64,000 bases of DNA from Staphylococcus succinus (GCF_029024945.1 NZ_CP118976.1:1984001-2048000); one strand, 5' to 3'; positions 8,274 through 17,404 are shown, counted from the first letter of the stretch. A program made the numbers and translations. The notes: generated from the letters alone by a model not told the origin.

Positions 8274-9482
8274 TTAAAATTTACCTTTTTTGAATGCTAA
8301 GCCGATACCGCCAAGTTTGAATACAGCACGTGTATCGATAACTTTTTTCATAAACGCAGCTTTTTTACCTTGGATATCTTTACCATATACAACACCAACA
8401 CCGTCGCCAGAACCTAATGAACATACAGTACCACGGTCAACATAAGAGAATTCTTGTGTAGGTTGACCTTCTAAAATATTTATAATATTTTTCGCAGTGT
8501 GTTCACCTTCTTGCATAGCGATTTGTGCAGTTGTTGGTAATGGACGTTCTTCTCCAGCAGGGATGAATGCAGAACAGTCACCAATTACAAAGATATCGTC
8601 ATAACCTTCAATTGTTAAATCTTGTTTTGTAACGATACGACCACGTTTAACGCCTTCAAATGATTCTTCCATTAATTTACTACCACGAACACCAGCAGCC
8701 CATACAACTGTATTTGCTTCTAATTGTTGTTCAACATCATTAACTTTAACTACGAAACCTTTTTCGTTAGCAGCAACGATAGGTGTAGCAATCTTGAATT
8801 CTACGCCTTTACTTTCTAAATAACTTACAGCGTGATTAACTAATTCGTCAGAGAATTGTGGTAACATTTTTGGAGCAGCTTCAACACAAGTCACTTTTAC
8901 TTTACCTTGTTCTACGCCATATTTATTACATAACTCAGGAATACGATCTGTTAATTCACCGATAAACTCGATACCAGTGAATCCAGCACCGCCGACTAAA
9001 ATAGCTAAATCTTTATCATCTTTTTGTTTTGAAGATGCATAGTTAGCAAATTTATCTTCGATATGACGAGATAATTTACGCGCAGTTAATACATTTTCAA
9101 TTTGGAAAGCATGCTCTTTCATACCTTTAATACCAAATGTTTCACTTTCAAAACCTAATGATACTACTAAGATATCAAAGTCAAAAATACCGGCATCAGT
9201 TTCAACTTTTTTAGCATTACGATCAATTTTTGTAACTTCTGCTTTTACAAAGTTAACTTTGTCTTTATTTACTACACTTTCAACTGGATATAGTAAATCT
9301 TCATAGCTAAGTGTACCTGCTGAAGCTTCATGTAACCAAGTAGCTTCATAGTGGTAATCATTTTTATTAATTAACGTAACTTCAGCTTCATCTGCTGAAA
9401 TTTGCTTTTGTAATTTTGTAATAGTTTGTAATCCAGCATAACCAGCACCTAGAACTAATACTTTTTTACGATCTTGAGCCAT
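8274..9482 (-). CDS. ndh: Type II NADH dehydrogenase (NDH-2)
   Basis: 402-residue membrane-associated FAD enzyme passing electrons from NADH to menaquinone without pumping protons; the main NADH entry point of the staphylococcal respiratory chain. It has FAD motif VLGAGYAGLQ near the N-terminus, NADH motif LVGGAGFTGIEFIGE, and VIGDCSAF for the FAD ribityl region. The ATG at 9482 has AGGTG six bases upstream; the in-frame ATG at 9491 is too close to that site. The length equals the S. aureus NDH-2. It is monocistronic. A second, diverged homologue lies at 10.8 kb. Confidence 0.93.
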   Translation of the reverse strand: MAQDRKKVLVLGAGYAGLQTITKLQKQISADEAEVTLINKNDYHYEATWLHEASAGTLSYEDLLYPVESVVNKDKVNFVKAEVTKIDRNAKKVETDAGIFDFDILVVSLGFESETFGIKGMKEHAFQIENVLTARKLSRHIEDKFANYASSKQKDDKDLAILVGGAGFTGIEFIGELTDRIPELCNKYGVEQGKVKVTCVEAAPKMLPQFSDELVNHAVSYLESKGVEFKIATPIVAANEKGFVVKVNDVEQQLEANTVVWAAGVRGSKLMEESFEGVKRGRIVTKQDLTIEGYDDIFVIGDCSAFIPAGEERPLPTTAQIAMQEGEHTAKNIINILEGQPTQEFSYVDRGTVCSLGSGDGVGVVYGKDIQGKKAAFMKKVIDTRAVFKLGGIGLAFKKGKF

Positions 9483-9655
9483 TTCATTCACCTAAGCTTT
9501 CATAATTTTTTTGTTGCGTCAGTCTTTTTCTATACCCTAAATGAAACATATGTAAGTCACAAAAAAGACAATTTTTATCCAACACCAATTTTATAGCTTT
9601 TATTCTTCATTTTCAAGCGCTAACGCACATATTGTTTATTTTTTCACATAAACTT

Positions 9656-9700
9656 ATAAAAGACTATAGTTCACACTTTATTTTATGCGTACTATAGCCT
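9656..9700 (-). terminator. Terminator of the HesB/IscA-type gene
   Basis: 10-bp stem with one G-U pair (GGCTATAGT / ACTATAGTC) followed by TTTTA on the minus strand, about 20 bases after the stop. Confidence 0.65.
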
Positions 9701-9719
9701 TCATTTTTTTTACATACTA

Positions 9720-10079
9720 CTAACAATCTTCTGGTGAACCCGCAACTTTTGCAGTTCTAAATGAACTTCCACAACCACATGATGCAATTGCATTTGGGTT
9801 ATCAATTTGGAAGCCACCACCCATGAGAGATTGTTTAAAATCAATTGTAGTACCTTCTAATACTGACTTATCAGTTTTATCTATTAGTACTTTTAAACCA
9901 TGAAATTCAATAACTTCATCATTTTCACCTGGTTCAGCTTCTGCTGACATGCCATAAGTAAGTCCAGTACAGCCACCGCCATTTACTTTAACTTTTAAAT
10001 AGCCATCTGCCATATCATTTTGTTGTAACATGTCTTTTACTTCATATACTGCTGCTTCTGTTACTTCTATTACTGCCAT
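9720..10079 (-). CDS. HesB/IscA-family iron-sulfur accessory protein
   Basis: 119-residue A-type Fe-S carrier/iron donor (SufA/ErpA-like). The three invariant cysteines are present: Cys37 in GGGCTGL, and Cys101 and Cys103 in ASCGCGSSF. It probably delivers clusters made by SUF (encoded at 31-36 kb) to target enzymes. It follows yuzB in the same direction with 13 bases between, so the two likely form an operon. The assignment to the A-type family is secure; the exact subtype is not. Confidence 0.9.
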   Translation of the reverse strand: MAVIEVTEAAVYEVKDMLQQNDMADGYLKVKVNGGGCTGLTYGMSAEAEPGENDEVIEFHGLKVLIDKTDKSVLEGTTIDFKQSLMGGGFQIDNPNAIASCGCGSSFRTAKVAGSPEDC

Positions 10080-10092
10080 CGTAAATACCTCC

Positions 10093-10329
10093 CTAGAAAA
10101 TCCATGTTTCTTCTATATGTGCATAAATATTTTGTAGTAAGTCGTCTGGCGATTCACCTTCAACGATATCACCATTAACCAATGCATACAACCCACTTGA
10201 ACATAGTCCACAATTTTGTAAGCAACCATATTCTAATACGTCGACGCCTGGGTCATTTTCAAGTTGATTATATACAAAGTCCCCACCTTTCGCTAAATTC
10301 GAAATGCAGAACTCAACTATTGGATTCAT
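10093..10329 (-). CDS. YuzB-family (DUF1450) protein
   Basis: 78-residue conserved Firmicute protein of unknown function. It has a cysteine cluster (EYGCLQNCGLCSSGLYALVNG, key residues Cys-x3-Cys-x2-Cys) similar to the thioredoxin-like [2Fe-2S] ferredoxin pattern. The ATG at 10329 has GAGGGTG upstream; an ATG 15 bases earlier overlaps that ribosome site. Its neighbours are Fe-S and NADH dehydrogenase genes, so a redox or Fe-S role is likely but inferred. Confidence 0.85.
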   Translation of the reverse strand: MNPIVEFCISNLAKGGDFVYNQLENDPGVDVLEYGCLQNCGLCSSGLYALVNGDIVEGESPDDLLQNIYAHIEETWIF

Positions 10330-10806
10330 ATTACACCCTCTCATTAATTATCAGTTATACAATTATAACAAAAATCAGATGATAATGACTACATTCTAGC
10401 TTACAATAATTGCTTCTTAAAAAATTTAAAATAATAAGAAGATACTTATAAAATTTTTTTGTGTAAATTAACAACCTACCTTTCAAACTTGCTAAAGCCT
10501 ATATCTAGTGCCATTAGCCGTTTTAAACGAAAGATACTTTCTTATTTAAAACGATTACAATTACAAATTTTACTATCTTTACTTATTTGTAGTAGTTTAT
10601 AAAAAAGCATATAATATATATAAGTAAGCTGATTATAGAAAATTGGTATATCGATGCAAGGTAAGGTATGATTAAACCATATTAAATTTAATAACTTACA
10701 TTGTAGCATTTAAGGAAGCTTTACTATCTCATAAGATTAAAGTTATTGTGTTTTATGAGTTTTCTGTAAATGCTCAACACAATATTTACTAGAGGGGTAT
10801 TACAAA
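10330..10806. other. Intergenic region between divergent yuzB and yumB-like genes
   Basis: 477 bases holding both promoters. TATAAT-like elements occur upstream of yuzB (inside the palindrome GTTATA-CAAT-TATAAC at 10354-10369). A bulged hairpin at 10519-10553 (CGTTTTAAA/TTTAAAACG enclosing GAAAG/CTTTC) lies midway and is unexplained. No credible small ORF was seen. Confidence 0.5.
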
Positions 10807-11871
10807 ATGAAAAATTTAGTACTGTTAGGTGGCGGCTATGGTAATATGCGCATTATGTCACATATTTTACCTAATGCTCTACCAGAAAATTATTCTATTA
10901 CATTAATCGACCGTATGCCGTATCATGGTTTAAAACCAGAGTTTTACGAATTGGCTGCTGGTACTAAATCCGATAAGGATATTCGTATGAGTTTCCCTGA
11001 CTCTGATCGTATTAATAATGTTTATGGAGAAATCAATGATATTAATTTAGATGATCAAATTGTATCGGTTGGTAATACTAAAGTAGACTATGATGAATTA
11101 GTCATCGGTTTAGGCTGTGAAGATAAATATCATAATGTGCCTGGCGCTGAAGAATATACGCATAGTATCCAAACATTATCAAAATCTCGTGAAACATTCC
11201 ATCATCTTAGTGAATTACCAAATGGCGCTAAAGTAGGAATTGTTGGTGCTGGTTTAAGTGGTATAGAGTTAGCAAGCGAATTACGTGAAAGCCGTGAAGA
11301 TTTACAAATCTTCCTATATGACAGAGGTGAACGAATTTTAAGTCGTTTCCCAGAAAAATTAAGTACTTATATCGAAAAATGGTTCAGTAAAAATAACGTT
11401 ACTGTCGTACCAAATTCGGATATCAATCGTGTTGAACCTGGTCGTATTTATAATAACGATGTACCAGAAGATGTAGATTTAATCGTCTGGACTGCCGGTA
11501 TTCAACCCGTAGAAGTCGTTAGAAATTTACCAATTGATATCAGTAAAGGTGGCCGCGTGATTTTAAATCAATATCACCAAGTACCAACTTATACTAATGT
11601 ATATGTTGTTGGAGATTGTGCTGAACTACCACATGCACCAAGTGCCCAATTAGCTGAAGCCCAAGGTGACCAAATCGCAGATGTTATGAAACTACAATGG
11701 CAAGGTAAAAAATTACCTGACAAAATGCCTGAAATTAAAATTCAAGGTTTCTTAGGTTCTCTTGGAGATAAAAAAGGGTTTGCTTATATTATGGATCGTA
11801 CCGTAACAGGTCGCCTAGCTTCAATCCTAAAATCAGGCGTACTTTGGCTATATAAATACCATAATGGTTAG
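10807..11871 (+). CDS. NDH-2-like FAD-dependent oxidoreductase (YumB/YutJ type)
   Basis: 354-residue pyridine nucleotide-disulphide oxidoreductase-fold protein. It has N-terminal FAD motif LLGGGYGNMRI, NAD motif GIVGAGLSGIELASEL near 140, and VVGDCAELPHAPSAQLAEAQG near the C-terminus. It is shorter than ndh (402 aa), lacking part of the C-terminal membrane-anchoring region. B. subtilis YutJ/YumB sit beside yuzB/yuzD in the same way. GAGGGG at 10792-10797 precedes the ATG. NADH oxidation is likely, but the acceptor is unknown. Confidence 0.82.
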   Translation: MKNLVLLGGGYGNMRIMSHILPNALPENYSITLIDRMPYHGLKPEFYELAAGTKSDKDIRMSFPDSDRINNVYGEINDINLDDQIVSVGNTKVDYDELVIGLGCEDKYHNVPGAEEYTHSIQTLSKSRETFHHLSELPNGAKVGIVGAGLSGIELASELRESREDLQIFLYDRGERILSRFPEKLSTYIEKWFSKNNVTVVPNSDINRVEPGRIYNNDVPEDVDLIVWTAGIQPVEVVRNLPIDISKGGRVILNQYHQVPTYTNVYVVGDCAELPHAPSAQLAEAQGDQIADVMKLQWQGKKLPDKMPEIKIQGFLGSLGDKKGFAYIMDRTVTGRLASILKSGVLWLYKYHNG

Positions 11872-11916
11872 ACAAATATTGAGTCTGTAAGTTAATGACT
11901 ACAGATAACTAATAAC

Positions 11917-11963
11917 TAAAAAAGATGGTTTCTATGTCATTTTACATGGAAATCATCTTTTTT
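11917..11963 (+). terminator. Terminator after yumB-like gene
   Basis: Long stem (AAAGATGGTTTC / GGAAATCATCTTT, with wobble pairs) and a T run follow the gene by 45 bases. The A-rich 5' flank also lets it serve the minus-strand yuzD gene. Confidence 0.8.
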
Positions 11964-12028
11964 ATGTGTGCTTATCATTTAGTTTTTAATACTCCAAAAT
12001 GGTCTGTTAAATATCGTGAACTAACAAT

Positions 12029-12340
12029 TTATTGTTTATCCATAAATTGAGTAATGTCTTTTAATTGTACATAGCCATCTGTGACATATTCATCGTTCAT
12101 TGTAATTAGAGGATAAAACAATTCATCTTCTTGTATACGTTCTATATATTGTTCATCGTGATCAGTTAAATTTTCTGTATCCTTTTCAATATCAATATAA
12201 GTAAATTCAAAATGCATTTCCGGATATTTTCTTTTTAATAATGGCTGCAACCAATCATAGGTATTACGTGCGGTTGGTGCATTAACACAACTTGCACATA
12301 CAACATCTGCACCATAGACAACTACGCTCACTTTATTCAT
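12029..12340 (-). CDS. YuzD-family (DUF1462) thioredoxin-like protein
   Basis: 103-residue conserved staphylococcal/bacillar protein, DUF1462, predicted thioredoxin-like fold. A CASC motif sits near the N-terminus (VVYGADVVCASCVNAPTA), in the position of a thioredoxin active site. Its function is unknown. It is divergent from nfu and shares its promoter region. The neighbourhood of Fe-S and NADH dehydrogenase genes suggests a thiol/redox or Fe-S role. Confidence 0.82.
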   Translation of the reverse strand: MNKVSVVVYGADVVCASCVNAPTARNTYDWLQPLLKRKYPEMHFEFTYIDIEKDTENLTDHDEQYIERIQEDELFYPLITMNDEYVTDGYVQLKDITQFMDKQ

Positions 12341-12447
12341 TTAGACTTATCCCCTTTTATCTTGATTTATAGATTTTTCAGTACATTTCTATTATAATAA
12401 AAAGATAAGTAGAAAATGAAATAATTTACTTGAAAGGAGGCATATCC

Positions 12448-12690
12448 ATGCCAACTGAAAACGTAACAATGTTTGATCAAGTAGCAGAAGTTATTGAAAG
12501 ATTACGTCCTTTCTTACTACGTGATGGTGGTGACTGTTCACTCATCGATGTAGAAGATGGTATTGTTAAATTACAATTACATGGGGCGTGCGGTACATGT
12601 CCTAGTTCAACAATCACTTTAAAAGCCGGTATCGAACGTGCTTTACATGAAGAAGTACCCGGAGTAATAGAAGTAGAACAAGTATTCTAA
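12448..12690 (+). CDS. nfu: NifU-domain Fe-S carrier Nfu
   Basis: 80-residue Nfu protein (YutI/YutM type). It binds a transient Fe-S cluster through the conserved CGTC (Cys48, Cys51) at a dimer interface and transfers it to apo-enzymes such as aconitase. AAAGGAGG at 12433-12440 lies seven bases before the ATG at 12448; the longer open frame begins upstream of that ribosome site and is rejected. It is monocistronic. In S. aureus it directly neighbours dltD; here a TetR-ABC cassette intervenes. Confidence 0.92.
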   Translation: MPTENVTMFDQVAEVIERLRPFLLRDGGDCSLIDVEDGIVKLQLHGACGTCPSSTITLKAGIERALHEEVPGVIEVEQVF

Positions 12691-12752
12691 TTGATACAAT
12701 AATCATATATAAATAAAGAACGTCTTAAGATATAATTTCTATCGAACATTTC

Positions 12753-12786
12753 TAGCCTATCCATATATTTGGATAGGCTTTTTTTA
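12753..12786 (+). terminator. nfu terminator
   Basis: 9-bp stem AGCCTATCC/GGATAGGCT with 8-base loop and seven Ts, 60 bases after the nfu stop. Confidence 0.9.
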
Positions 12787-12922
12787 TTAAAATTATCATG
12801 GTCATTGTTTTAATTATTTCATTTACGATGATGTTGAAAACGGTTTAACCCTTTGCATTAAATTCGTTGTATTTTCATTTTATTTATGTCACCTCATATT
12901 CATTTAAATATTTTTTTATCAT

Positions 12923-12951
12923 TTGACTTACTTCCACATAAAAGCTACACT
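12923..12951 (+). promoter_or_regulatory. Promoter of the TetR-ABC operon
   Basis: TTGACT at 12923-12928, 17-base spacer, TACACT at 12946-12951. Predicted transcription start falls inside the palindrome at 12957-12971. Confidence 0.75.
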
Positions 12952-12956
12952 CCAAT

Positions 12957-12971
12957 TGACCACATCGGTCA
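12957..12971 (+). promoter_or_regulatory. TetR-type operator
   Basis: Perfect palindrome TGACC-ACATC-GGTCA, extendable to 8-base arms with one mismatch. It lies over the expected transcription start of tetR. Position and symmetry indicate an autorepression site. Confidence 0.7.
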
Positions 12972-13006
12972 TTTCATTTAGAAAGGAGCAATTGCTTATT
13001 AATTAT

Positions 13007-13618
13007 ATGTTTACTCAACTACACAAAGATAAACAGAATAATATTATTAATGTTGCAATGAATGAATTTGTAAAAAATGGTTTTGACAAAGCCTCTACGA
13101 ATCATATTGTAAAAAAAGCTCATATTTCCAAAGGGTCATTGTTTAATTATTTCAATAATAAAAAGGATTTATATTTATACCTCATTGATTTCAGTATTCA
13201 AACTATAGAAACTATGTATGAACATATTGATTTTAAAGAAAGAGATTTATTCCAGAGAATTGAAAACATAGGATTACAAAAATTATACATACAACAAAAG
13301 TCACCTAAAGTGTTTGATTTTTTAAAATCCTTATCTCAAGAAAGCTCAGCTGACGTACAAGATATCATTAAAGAAAAAATAAGTTTAACTTATGAAGAAG
13401 GTACAAAAAAGATATTTCATAACCTTGATTATTCTAAATTTCGAGAAGATATTGATATTGAAAAAGCTATAGAAATACTAAATTGGACGATGCTTGGATT
13501 TGGAACAAAAACACTTACGCAAATCACTACTTTTGATAATTCATCTCAATTTGGTGAGACATACCTAAATGAATGGAAACAATACGCCCAGATATTAAAA
13601 TATAGTTTTTACAAATAA
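13007..13618 (+). CDS. TetR/AcrR-family transcriptional regulator
   Basis: 203-residue regulator with an N-terminal TetR helix-turn-helix (residues about 10-55; ASTNHIVKKAHISKGSLFNY with the typical KGSLFNYF recognition helix) and a divergent ligand-binding C-terminal domain. It probably represses its own operon through the palindrome at 12957-12971 and is relieved by a substrate of the ABC exporter. The start is uncertain: ATG 13007 is 18 bases from AAAGGAG. TTG 12992 and ATT 12998 are in frame and nearer, so initiation may be non-standard. The downstream ABC gene begins 26 bases after the stop. Confidence 0.85.
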   Translation: MFTQLHKDKQNNIINVAMNEFVKNGFDKASTNHIVKKAHISKGSLFNYFNNKKDLYLYLIDFSIQTIETMYEHIDFKERDLFQRIENIGLQKLYIQQKSPKVFDFLKSLSQESSADVQDIIKEKISLTYEEGTKKIFHNLDYSKFREDIDIEKAIEILNWTMLGFGTKTLTQITTFDNSSQFGETYLNEWKQYAQILKYSFYK

Positions 13619-13644
13619 ACATTTGGAAAGAAGCGTGCATTGCT

Positions 13645-14526
13645 ATGGAGAAAATTATTAAAGTCAGTAATTTACAAAAAAAATTCGGTAAATTTGAAGC
13701 ATTACGTGATGTAACATTCTCAGTCAATTGTGGTGAAGTTGTTGGCTTCATTGGACCTAATGGCGCTGGTAAATCTACTACCTTACGCACTTTATTAGGC
13801 GTCATCAAACGAGACAAAGGCGATGTAGAAATATTTGGTAAGGATGTTTGGAAAGAAAGTACAGAAATTCATAAAAGAATATCCTATGTACCTGGGGACG
13901 TCGTATTGTGGGGCAATTTATCTGGCGGTGAAATCATTGATTTATTTATGAAATTACATGGCTGTGGCGACAAACAAAAACGTGATGCTTTAATACAACG
14001 TTTTGAATTAGATCCAAAGAAAAAAGCCAAAGGTTATTCAAAAGGAAATCGTCAAAAAGTTGGTTTAATTGCAGCGTTAGCCGTAGAATCAGATTTATAT
14101 ATCTTTGATGAACCGACATCGGGCTTAGATCCTCTAATGGAAAAAGTTTTCCAAGAAGAAGTTGAACAACTTAAAAAATCTGGAAAGACAATTTTACTAT
14201 CTTCACACATTCTAAGTGAAGTTGAAAGGTTGGCTGACAGAGTAGTTATTATTCGACAAGGAGAAATTGTAGAAAGTGGTACACTTCATGAATTACGCCA
14301 TTTAACACGATCCACAATTACCATAGAAACCGAAAGAGATGTGGCTAAAATAGCTACTTTAGATGGAGTATTTGACTTTGTACAGGTTCACAATCAAGCG
14401 ACATTTTCGGTAGATAACCAATATCTCAACGATATTTTAATCCAACTAACTCAATTAAACATAAAGAAAATAGAATCTATCCCTCCAACACTTGAAGATT
14501 TGTTTATTCGTCATTATGAAAATTAA
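13645..14526 (+). CDS. ABC exporter ATP-binding protein
   Basis: 293-residue ABC ATPase of the drug/bacitracin-type exporter class. It has Walker A GPNGAGKST, signature region YSKGNRQKVG (a common variant of LSGGQ), Walker B LYIFDEPTSGLDP, and H-loop LLSSHILSE. The C-terminal ~80 residues are a regulatory extension. It acts with the permease encoded 23 bases downstream. The cassette resembles TetR-controlled multidrug or polyketide-type exporters. The substrate is unknown. Confidence 0.9.
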   Translation: MEKIIKVSNLQKKFGKFEALRDVTFSVNCGEVVGFIGPNGAGKSTTLRTLLGVIKRDKGDVEIFGKDVWKESTEIHKRISYVPGDVVLWGNLSGGEIIDLFMKLHGCGDKQKRDALIQRFELDPKKKAKGYSKGNRQKVGLIAALAVESDLYIFDEPTSGLDPLMEKVFQEEVEQLKKSGKTILLSSHILSEVERLADRVVIIRQGEIVESGTLHELRHLTRSTITIETERDVAKIATLDGVFDFVQVHNQATFSVDNQYLNDILIQLTQLNIKKIESIPPTLEDLFIRHYEN

Positions 14527-14549
14527 GTTAATGAAATGAGGGCTGCTTT

Positions 14550-16157
14550 ATGAAAGAAAGCTTTATATACTGGAACCTTCTCTTTTTAGAACATTTAAAA
14601 AGAGATTGGAAAAAAATCATAATTTGGATTTGCGGACTTTCTGTATTTTCATCTGCCTTTATTCCATCATTTGAAGAGATTGCAAAAGGTAATGGTTTAA
14701 GTGGTATGTTCGAAACTTTAAAAAACCCTGCAATGATTTCAATGGTTGGGACCACGCCTATTGTTCAAGCAACTCAATACACTTTAGGTGCCCTTTATGC
14801 ACATGAAATGCTATTGTTTTGTAGTTTACTTTCAATGATTATATCTCTTTTACACGTAATTGCACATACACGTAAAGAAGAAGACATAGGTCTTTCAGAA
14901 TTCGTGCGTGCTTTCAAGGTAGGTAGGCAATCAAACACCTTCTCAGTATTTGTAGAAATCATTCTTATTAATGCGATAGTATCCATTTTTATCACTGGTA
15001 TATTATTGAGTTTTAATGCTCAAACAATCACTATGCAGGGTTCGCTATTATATGGCGCAACAATTGGTATTGCGGGTATTATTGGTGCAAGTATTGCTCT
15101 TTTAACCGCTCAAATAATGCCGAATGCTTCCGCCTCAACTGGATTGGCACTTAGTATCGTAGGGTTACTTTATATTATTCGAGGTGCCACAGATATCACG
15201 AATGTTGAATTAGCTAAATTCAACCCTATTGGTTGGACTTATATCACTTACCCATTCACAGAAAATAATTGGGGCCCTTTAGGATTTGCTGTTATTTTCA
15301 TTGTAATTATTGTAGTAATAGCTTTTATACTTGAATCCTCACGTGATATGGGTACGAGTTATATACCTGAAATAAAAGGTAGACCCACAGCCAAAAATTC
15401 TTTGCTATCGGTTAGAGGTTTATTGCTTAAAATAAATAAAGGAACTATAATAAGCTGGTTTATTGCTTTTATAATAATGGGTATTGCTTATGGTTCAATT
15501 TATGGAGATATGCAAACCTTTTTAGCAAGTAATGAATTAATGAAACAAATGTTTTCACAATCTAATGTATCTATAGAAGCTTCATTTACAAGTAAAATTG
15601 TAATCGTAATGATTTCTTTAGTGACAATATTACCTATCGCAATCATCAACAAATTATTTAATGAAGAAAACAAAGCACGTCTAAATCAAATGAGTGCTAC
15701 AAAAGTGACACGCAATCATCTATATTGGACCAATATAGGTTTAGCACTTTGTACAGGTATAATCGGCATATTTTTAACTGTATTCAGTCTTGGCGTTACA
15801 GCACTTACAGTAATGACGCATCATGAAAATATAGATTTAGCGGATTTCCTTATCGCCGGTTACAATTTATTGCCAGTAGTATTATTTTTCACGAGTATGA
15901 CTGCTCTAGTACTTGGTTGGATACCTAAAATAGGTAAATTGATTTATTTATATCTTGGTTATGCCTTTGCAATAAATTATTTTGGCGAAGTTTTAGAATT
16001 TCCAACATGGTTTTCAAAAACTTCTGCTTTAAATTGGCTGCCACCGATGCCAAAAGAAAGTTTTGAATTCTCTACCTTTTTTATAGTAGGTATAATCAGC
16101 CTCGTATTAATGTTTATAGGCTACTTAGGGTATATCAAACGTGATTGGATTGGATAA
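14550..16157 (+). CDS. ABC exporter permease (polyketide-antibiotic exporter-like)
   Basis: 535-residue membrane protein with about 12 hydrophobic segments in two halves of six, each half starting with a charged amphipathic stretch (LKRDWKK and RGLLLKINK). This is the layout of the COG3559-type 'exporter of polyketide antibiotics' permeases. GAGGGCTG precedes the ATG at 14550. It is the last gene of the tetR-ABC operon. Export of a toxic or lipid-like compound is likely from family and regulator, but the substrate cannot be told. Confidence 0.8.
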   Translation: MKESFIYWNLLFLEHLKRDWKKIIIWICGLSVFSSAFIPSFEEIAKGNGLSGMFETLKNPAMISMVGTTPIVQATQYTLGALYAHEMLLFCSLLSMIISLLHVIAHTRKEEDIGLSEFVRAFKVGRQSNTFSVFVEIILINAIVSIFITGILLSFNAQTITMQGSLLYGATIGIAGIIGASIALLTAQIMPNASASTGLALSIVGLLYIIRGATDITNVELAKFNPIGWTYITYPFTENNWGPLGFAVIFIVIIVVIAFILESSRDMGTSYIPEIKGRPTAKNSLLSVRGLLLKINKGTIISWFIAFIIMGIAYGSIYGDMQTFLASNELMKQMFSQSNVSIEASFTSKIVIVMISLVTILPIAIINKLFNEENKARLNQMSATKVTRNHLYWTNIGLALCTGIIGIFLTVFSLGVTALTVMTHHENIDLADFLIAGYNLLPVVLFFTSMTALVLGWIPKIGKLIYLYLGYAFAINYFGEVLEFPTWFSKTSALNWLPPMPKESFEFSTFFIVGIISLVLMFIGYLGYIKRDWIG

Positions 16158-16179
16158 GCATCTACGACGCTATAAAATA

Positions 16180-16211
16180 AAAAGGTAGCCTTAAAATAAG
16201 GCTACCTTTTT
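16180..16211. terminator. Bidirectional terminator, ABC permease / dltD
   Basis: 13-bp stem AAAAGGTAGCCTT / AAGGCTACCTTTT flanked by A and T runs, between convergent genes. It can serve both the TetR-ABC operon and the dlt operon. Confidence 0.88.
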
Positions 16212-16255
16212 ATAATTTATATATCAGGCTTATGCTAGAGAAAATAGTGTTCACT

Positions 16256-17404
16256 TTAAAAGTCACTTATATGTTTCTCAATGTGTTCACCTATATAACT
16301 CCAGCCTTTCCATCCAATGTGTACAGCATCACTTACGACATAAGGTTCATAATCTTTGTCTGTCATATCATAGACATGACCGTCTCTTTGTTCTATCGTT
16401 TGATTAATTTTTTTATAAACCTTTTGTCGTCTATCTTTATCAATACCAATATGATCATACCATTTACCATTAGATGGTAAATTAATATATGTTACATCTG
16501 CACCCGCTTCATGTAATGTATCTACAAGTAATGCTAGATCTTTAAATTCTGGGGAGTTAATATTAAATTCATAATCTCGATTAATTTTACGTTTGTGTTG
16601 TTTTATTAAATCCCAGTATTTATCTCTAATACCAAATTCATTTGACTTCACTTGATTGGAACCATACGCTTCAGCGCGATTTCGAATTGTCTTCCATGAG
16701 TCTGATTTATTTACTATGGGTTCTACATGTGAAAGTGGTGAACTACGTACTGGAAAAATAGACTTAATTGCTTCAATTTTTTTTAATTGATTGTCTTTGA
16801 AACTAGAAATATAATTCCCCTTCACTGCATTAGGGTGATGAGCTACTTGCTTTAGATAGCTTCTATTTTCGACCTTTTTAAATTGCAATAATCTTCGCGC
16901 ATAGCGTTGCTTTAGTTTTGGGCTTAAAGTGTCTTGATTAAACAACTGATTTAACTGCGCTTGAGATATACGTGCTTTAAAGTTGGAATTGGTCAAACCA
17001 TGATTTGTAAACCACTGTGGTGAAATGATAAAGGCCATTTTCTTACCTTTTAAATTGTCACATTGTGATGCTAATTCCACAGCATTTACTAAATCAGTCG
17101 AACCTCCCGTACCAATTAGAAACGGTTTTTGAGATATTTCTTTTTTCCCATTTAATACTATGGCTGGATTAAATGGGTCATCTTTTTCAAGTTCACTTGA
17201 ACCATAAATGGGATAATAATCATTAGATTGATACATCTTATCTTGAACCAATGTACCTTTAAGTACTTGATCAGTTAAAGCTATGCGTTGTGATTCTAAT
17301 GTTTTACTATTAATGAAACCTGTAAACCAACTGGCAGGCATGATTAAGAAAATTCCAAACAATAACAGACTTACAATAATTGGTATAAATGGTTTCAATT
17401 TCAT
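16256..17404 (-). CDS. dltD: D-alanyl transfer protein DltD
   Basis: 382-residue protein with one N-terminal membrane anchor (residues about 7-25) and a large SGNH-like domain. GTGGSTDLVNAV contains the nucleophilic serine motif, and SDAVHIGWKGW near the C-terminus the catalytic Asp/His. It acts with DltB in moving D-alanine from DltC to teichoic acids outside the membrane. It overlaps dltC by four bases (ATGA). Last gene of the operon. Confidence 0.93.
   Translation of the reverse strand: MKLKPFIPIIVSLLLFGIFLIMPASWFTGFINSKTLESQRIALTDQVLKGTLVQDKMYQSNDYYPIYGSSELEKDDPFNPAIVLNGKKEISQKPFLIGTGGSTDLVNAVELASQCDNLKGKKMAFIISPQWFTNHGLTNSNFKARISQAQLNQLFNQDTLSPKLKQRYARRLLQFKKVENRSYLKQVAHHPNAVKGNYISSFKDNQLKKIEAIKSIFPVRSSPLSHVEPIVNKSDSWKTIRNRAEAYGSNQVKSNEFGIRDKYWDLIKQHKRKINRDYEFNINSPEFKDLALLVDTLHEAGADVTYINLPSNGKWYDHIGIDKDRRQKVYKKINQTIEQRDGHVYDMTDKDYEPYVVSDAVHIGWKGWSYIGEHIEKHISDF

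Larger units (their letters stand above)
12691..13006. other. Intergenic region nfu-tetR
   Basis: 316 bases containing the nfu terminator, then the promoter and operator of the TetR-ABC operon. Nothing else recognised. Confidence 0.6.

Noticed and set aside
9615..9628. cre-like sequence upstream of ndh (TTCAAGCGCTAACG)
   Set aside because: At least three mismatches to the CcpA consensus; only the AGCGCT core agrees.
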